From assembly GCA_001724355.1 (NCBI GenBank), contig MEEF01000003.1, positions 1 through 64,000 of the forward strand: a stretch of DNA of 64,000 bases. The letters run 5' to 3'. The notes below the pieces were generated by a model that saw only the letters and a program-made list of their open reading frames with translations, did no database searches and was not told where the DNA came from. This DNA is from Mesorhizobium sp. SCN 65-20 (lineage in GTDB: Bacteria > Pseudomonadota > Alphaproteobacteria > Rhizobiales > Rhizobiaceae). Below are positions 60,751 through 64,000 of this stretch, piece after piece. Each line of letters opens with the position of its first letter. The first letter of the stretch is position 1. The position numbers and the translations under genes are program-made.

Positions 60751-61533
60751 TCACTGCGCCGTCCAGCCGCCGTCGACCGAAATGCTGGTGCCGTTGATCT
60801 GTGCGGCGGCCGGTGAGGCGAGGAAGACGGCGGTGGCGCCGATCTGCTCCACGGTCACGAATTCCTTGGTCGGCTGGCGGTCGAGCATGACTTCGCGCAC
60901 GACGGTGTCGCGGTCCATGTTGTGCGCCTTCATCTGGTCGGGGATCTGCGCCTCGACCAAAGGCGTCAGCACATAACCCGGGCAGATGGCGTTGCAGGTG
61001 ATGCCGTCGCGGGCGACTTCCAGCGCAACCGTCTTGGTCAGCCCCATGATGCCGTGCTTGGCCGAGACATAGGCGGATTTGTAGGGCGAGGCGACCAGGC
61101 CGTGGGCGGAGGCGACGTTGATGATGCGGCCGCCGCCGGCCTGCTTCATCAGCGGGATCGCCGCCGCGATGGTGTGGAATGCCGAAGTCAGGTTGATGGC
61201 GATGATCGCGTCCCACTTGTCCGCCGGGAACTGCTCGACGGGCGCGACATGCTGGATGCCGGCATTGTTGACCAAAATGTCGACTGAACCGAACTGCGCC
61301 GCAGCCTTCGCCACCAGTTCGCGGCACTCCGTCCCCTTCGACATGTCGGCCTTGACATAGATCACCTCGGCCTTGTGCTCGCGGGCGAGCTTTTCCGCCA
61401 GCGCATGGTCGGCTGCCGTGTCGGAGAAGGAGTTGAGGACGACGTTCAGGCCCTGCGCGGCGAAGGCCTCGGCTATGGCCAGGCCGATGCCGGAGGTCGA
61501 GCCGGTGACGATGGCGGTCTTGCGGTTGCTCAT
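60751..61533 (-). CDS. bdhA: 3-hydroxybutyrate dehydrogenase
   Basis: Interconverts D-3-hydroxybutyrate and acetoacetate with NAD. Start at 61533 with AAGGAA about 7 bases upstream gives 260 residues. SDR motifs are complete: TGSTSGIGLAIA, NNAGIQHVAPVEQFP, and the Ser-Tyr-Lys set in NVASAHGLVASPYKSAYVSA followed by KHG. QPTKEFVTVEQIGATAVFLA near the C-terminus is typical of this enzyme. It is the last step of polyhydroxybutyrate breakdown. Confidence 0.94.
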   Translation of the reverse strand: MSNRKTAIVTGSTSGIGLAIAEAFAAQGLNVVLNSFSDTAADHALAEKLAREHKAEVIYVKADMSKGTECRELVAKAAAQFGSVDILVNNAGIQHVAPVEQFPADKWDAIIAINLTSAFHTIAAAIPLMKQAGGGRIINVASAHGLVASPYKSAYVSAKHGIMGLTKTVALEVARDGITCNAICPGYVLTPLVEAQIPDQMKAHNMDRDTVVREVMLDRQPTKEFVTVEQIGATAVFLASPAAAQINGTSISVDGGWTAQ

Positions 61534-61644
61534 TTCGGAATTCCTTCGGGAAATGCGATGCTGCGTTGCAGCATATATGTGCTGCACGGCGCAATAGAAA
61601 CCCGATCGGGTTGGGGCTCACGAAATCATGAGGAGGTCGAATTC

Positions 61645-62238
61645 CTACCAGCTGTCGTAGGCGGGACACTCGGCATCCGGAATTCGCGAAAGCAAGAAGC
61701 GCTTGTCGTCCTCGCCAGAGGAAAGTTCGAAGGTGTCCGTTTCGTCCTCACCGCAGCCGAGCGTCATGCGCAGGCGGCCCATGCTTTCGAGGTCGACGAG
61801 CACCTTGTCCGCGTCGAGCCGCCTGACGACCACGCCGCCGCCGTCGCAATCGACGCCGCAGAAGATCTCCCGGCCGCCATCGGCGATCGTGCATTCCCCG
61901 ATCGCGGTGAGCGGCTTCGACTTCATCTGGTCCCTGAGCCGCGCCAGCACCTCGAAATAGTAGTTGCGCTGGCCCTCGGGCGAATAGGGGTCGGGCTCGT
62001 GGACGTAGTAGGCGATGCGGAATTCCATTTCCGCGACCGCTTGCGCCGGATGATTCTTGAGGTGGTCGGCGTCATAGATGCGGCGGAAGCAGGCATGGGC
62101 TCCCGGAGTGGGCGGCACGAACCTGGCGAGTTCGCCTTCCTTGCCGGGCTCGACCGGCTGGGCCTGTGCCTCCGGCAGCGGAAACAGGCCGCAGAGCAAG
62201 GCAAACGTCGCTGCGCATCTGCGAAACACGTGCCGCAT
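61645..62238 (-). CDS. Exported hypothetical protein
   Basis: The product is 197 residues, with AGGGGG close to the ATG. A signal peptide (AATFALLCGLFPLPEAQA, cleavage after AQA) precedes a mature domain of about 172 residues. Five or six Cys (ACFRRIYD, GECTIADG, FCGVDCDG, LGCGEDET, AECPAYDSW) suggest disulphides in a periplasmic protein. I do not recognise a family. It is upstream of bdhA on the same strand with a 111-base gap. Confidence 0.75.
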   Translation of the reverse strand: MRHVFRRCAATFALLCGLFPLPEAQAQPVEPGKEGELARFVPPTPGAHACFRRIYDADHLKNHPAQAVAEMEFRIAYYVHEPDPYSPEGQRNYYFEVLARLRDQMKSKPLTAIGECTIADGGREIFCGVDCDGGGVVVRRLDADKVLVDLESMGRLRMTLGCGEDETDTFELSSGEDDKRFLLSRIPDAECPAYDSW

Positions 62239-62333
62239 GGCATCCCCCTGGGAGCCTCATGATAGCGCAACTTTGGCGACTGTTAAGCGGCCTCCGCCCG
62301 GAAGGCGCGTGTCGGTTGACATCCGGCGCCCGC

Positions 62334-63083
62334 ATGACCACTCATTCCGGCATGTCCGACATCAGCTATTCCGAACACCGTCTCGCTTCCGTCTACGACA
62401 CGCTCAATCCGGCCGGCGAGGACACCGCATTCTACCTCGACGTTGCGGGCGCCGAGCCCAGGACCATCCTCGACATGGGCTGCGGGACCGGGGCGCTCGC
62501 CGTGGAACTGGCTCGCCGCAGCCACACGGTCACCGGTGCCGACCCCGCCGCCGGCATGATGGCGGTGGCGCGGGGCAGGCCCGGCGGCGACAAGATCACC
62601 TGGATCGAGAGCGACGCGGCGGGCCTCGACCTTGCGACGCGTTTCGACCTGATCTTCATGACCGGCCACGTCTTCCAGGTGTTTCTCACCGACGAGGCGA
62701 TCGCCGCGGCACTCAGCAACCTGCGCCGTCATCTGGCGCCGAACGGCCGGATCGTCTTCGAGACCCGTAATCCGGCCGTCCGCGACTGGGAGGACTGGAC
62801 GCCGGCCGAGACCGCGTCGACCGTGGAGGTTCTGGGCTTGGGGCGGGTCGACGTCCACTATGACGTCACTGGCGTGCAGGACCAGATCGTGCACTACGAA
62901 ACGCATTTCGGTTTCGAAGACGGCGAGAAGGTCATTGCTCCGAGCAGGCTGAGGTTCGTGGAACGCGACCAGCTGGCATCGGCTCTCGCCGAGGCGGGCT
63001 TTTCGACGGTCGAGTGGTATGGCGACTGGGACTGCTCCGCGGCGCTGCCGACCAGCCCGGAAATCATCGTCGTTGCGGGCTAG
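62334..63083 (+). CDS. Class I SAM-dependent methyltransferase
   Basis: About 249 residues from ATG 62334; ATG 62352 is an alternative and longer in-frame starts overlap the divergent gene. The SAM-binding motif is ILDMGCGTGALAVELARRS, followed by the acidic loop TGADPAAGMMAVARG. RIVFETRNPAVRDWEDWTP is near the middle. The substrate is unknown. It is divergent from the exported hypothetical gene. Confidence 0.88.
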   Translation: MTTHSGMSDISYSEHRLASVYDTLNPAGEDTAFYLDVAGAEPRTILDMGCGTGALAVELARRSHTVTGADPAAGMMAVARGRPGGDKITWIESDAAGLDLATRFDLIFMTGHVFQVFLTDEAIAAALSNLRRHLAPNGRIVFETRNPAVRDWEDWTPAETASTVEVLGLGRVDVHYDVTGVQDQIVHYETHFGFEDGEKVIAPSRLRFVERDQLASALAEAGFSTVEWYGDWDCSAALPTSPEIIVVAG

Positions 63084-63173
63084 CTCCGCTTCCGACTTGG
63101 CGGGCGCGGCCAGCTGCGATATTGACATCCCGCGCGGGGCGCTCCACGTCAGGCGCGGTTACCTCAAGCTTGA

Positions 63174-64000
<827 letters not shown>

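Noticed and set aside
60737-61669. A second long minus-strand frame over 3-hydroxybutyrate dehydrogenase
   Set aside because: It is a shifted reading of the same gene; only the other frame carries the SDR motifs and a ribosome-binding site.

Overview
The window reads as chromosomal DNA of a high-GC alphaproteobacterium of the order Rhizobiales, most likely family Phyllobacteriaceae (Mesorhizobium-like). This rests on recognition of the protein families, the gene orders (atp operon; obgE-proB-proA-nadD...rsfS-rlmH; rplU-rpmA), the Ala/Lys/Pro-rich extensions on AtpD and L21, and intergenic repeats of a kind common in rhizobia. No database search was possible, so the assignment is by inspection. 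Most of the window is core metabolism and envelope biology. There is no prophage, insertion sequence or CRISPR array.

Layout. 1-4.7 kb: end of atpH, then atpA, atpG, atpD, atpC and a terminator. 4.7-8.1 kb: a leftward ankyrin-protein/deaminase/CoA-transferase group, divergent from a LysR gene with a palindromic LysR-type box between them. 8.3-15.8 kb: a surface-glycan locus with all four dTDP-L-rhamnose genes (rfbA, C, B, D), a GT2 glycosyltransferase, an 832-residue protein carrying both GT2 and GT4 domains, a decayed NAD-dependent epimerase start and a small exported protein. 15.9 kb: tRNA-Ser(CGA) on the minus strand. 16.5-31.2 kb: the housekeeping block rplU-rpmA, GNAT, an EEP-family hydrolase, obgE-proB-proA-nadD, an intrusive AraC/MFS pair, then rsfS-rlmH-envC-like-ctpA-polysaccharide deacetylase-rppH. 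31.5-37.6 kb: two adjacent Rnk/GreA-type proteins, a D-amino-acid dehydrogenase, a sigma-like protein with a VOC protein, and LysR divergent from mmsA. 37.7-38.4 kb: a Phd/VapC-type toxin-antitoxin pair whose toxin carries an amber codon. 38.9-46.7 kb: a GntR/FCD regulator with TGATATATCA sites, then a branched-chain amino-acid ABC system livH-livM-livG-livF, a small membrane protein and the binding protein. 46.9-50.4 kb: pyruvate carboxylase. 50.4-63.1 kb: an SH3-domain envelope protein, MFS and LysR, an SDR-like protein, a DUF3309-type peptide, an RND efflux pair, a patatin next to 3-hydroxybutyrate dehydrogenase, an exported hypothetical protein and a methyltransferase. 63.2 kb to the end: ispG, cut by the window.

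The most unusual points are: LivG extended by a ~185-residue Ala/Lys/Pro tail ending in a helix-hairpin-helix-like domain; rsfS with no ATG/GTG/TTG start, apparently using CTG; the amber-interrupted VapC reading frame; the frameshifted epimerase remnant; and the dual-domain glycosyltransferase. I do not see a wholly unknown multigene system. The best candidates for undescribed biology are the LivG fusion with its companion membrane protein, and the sigma-like/VOC pair.
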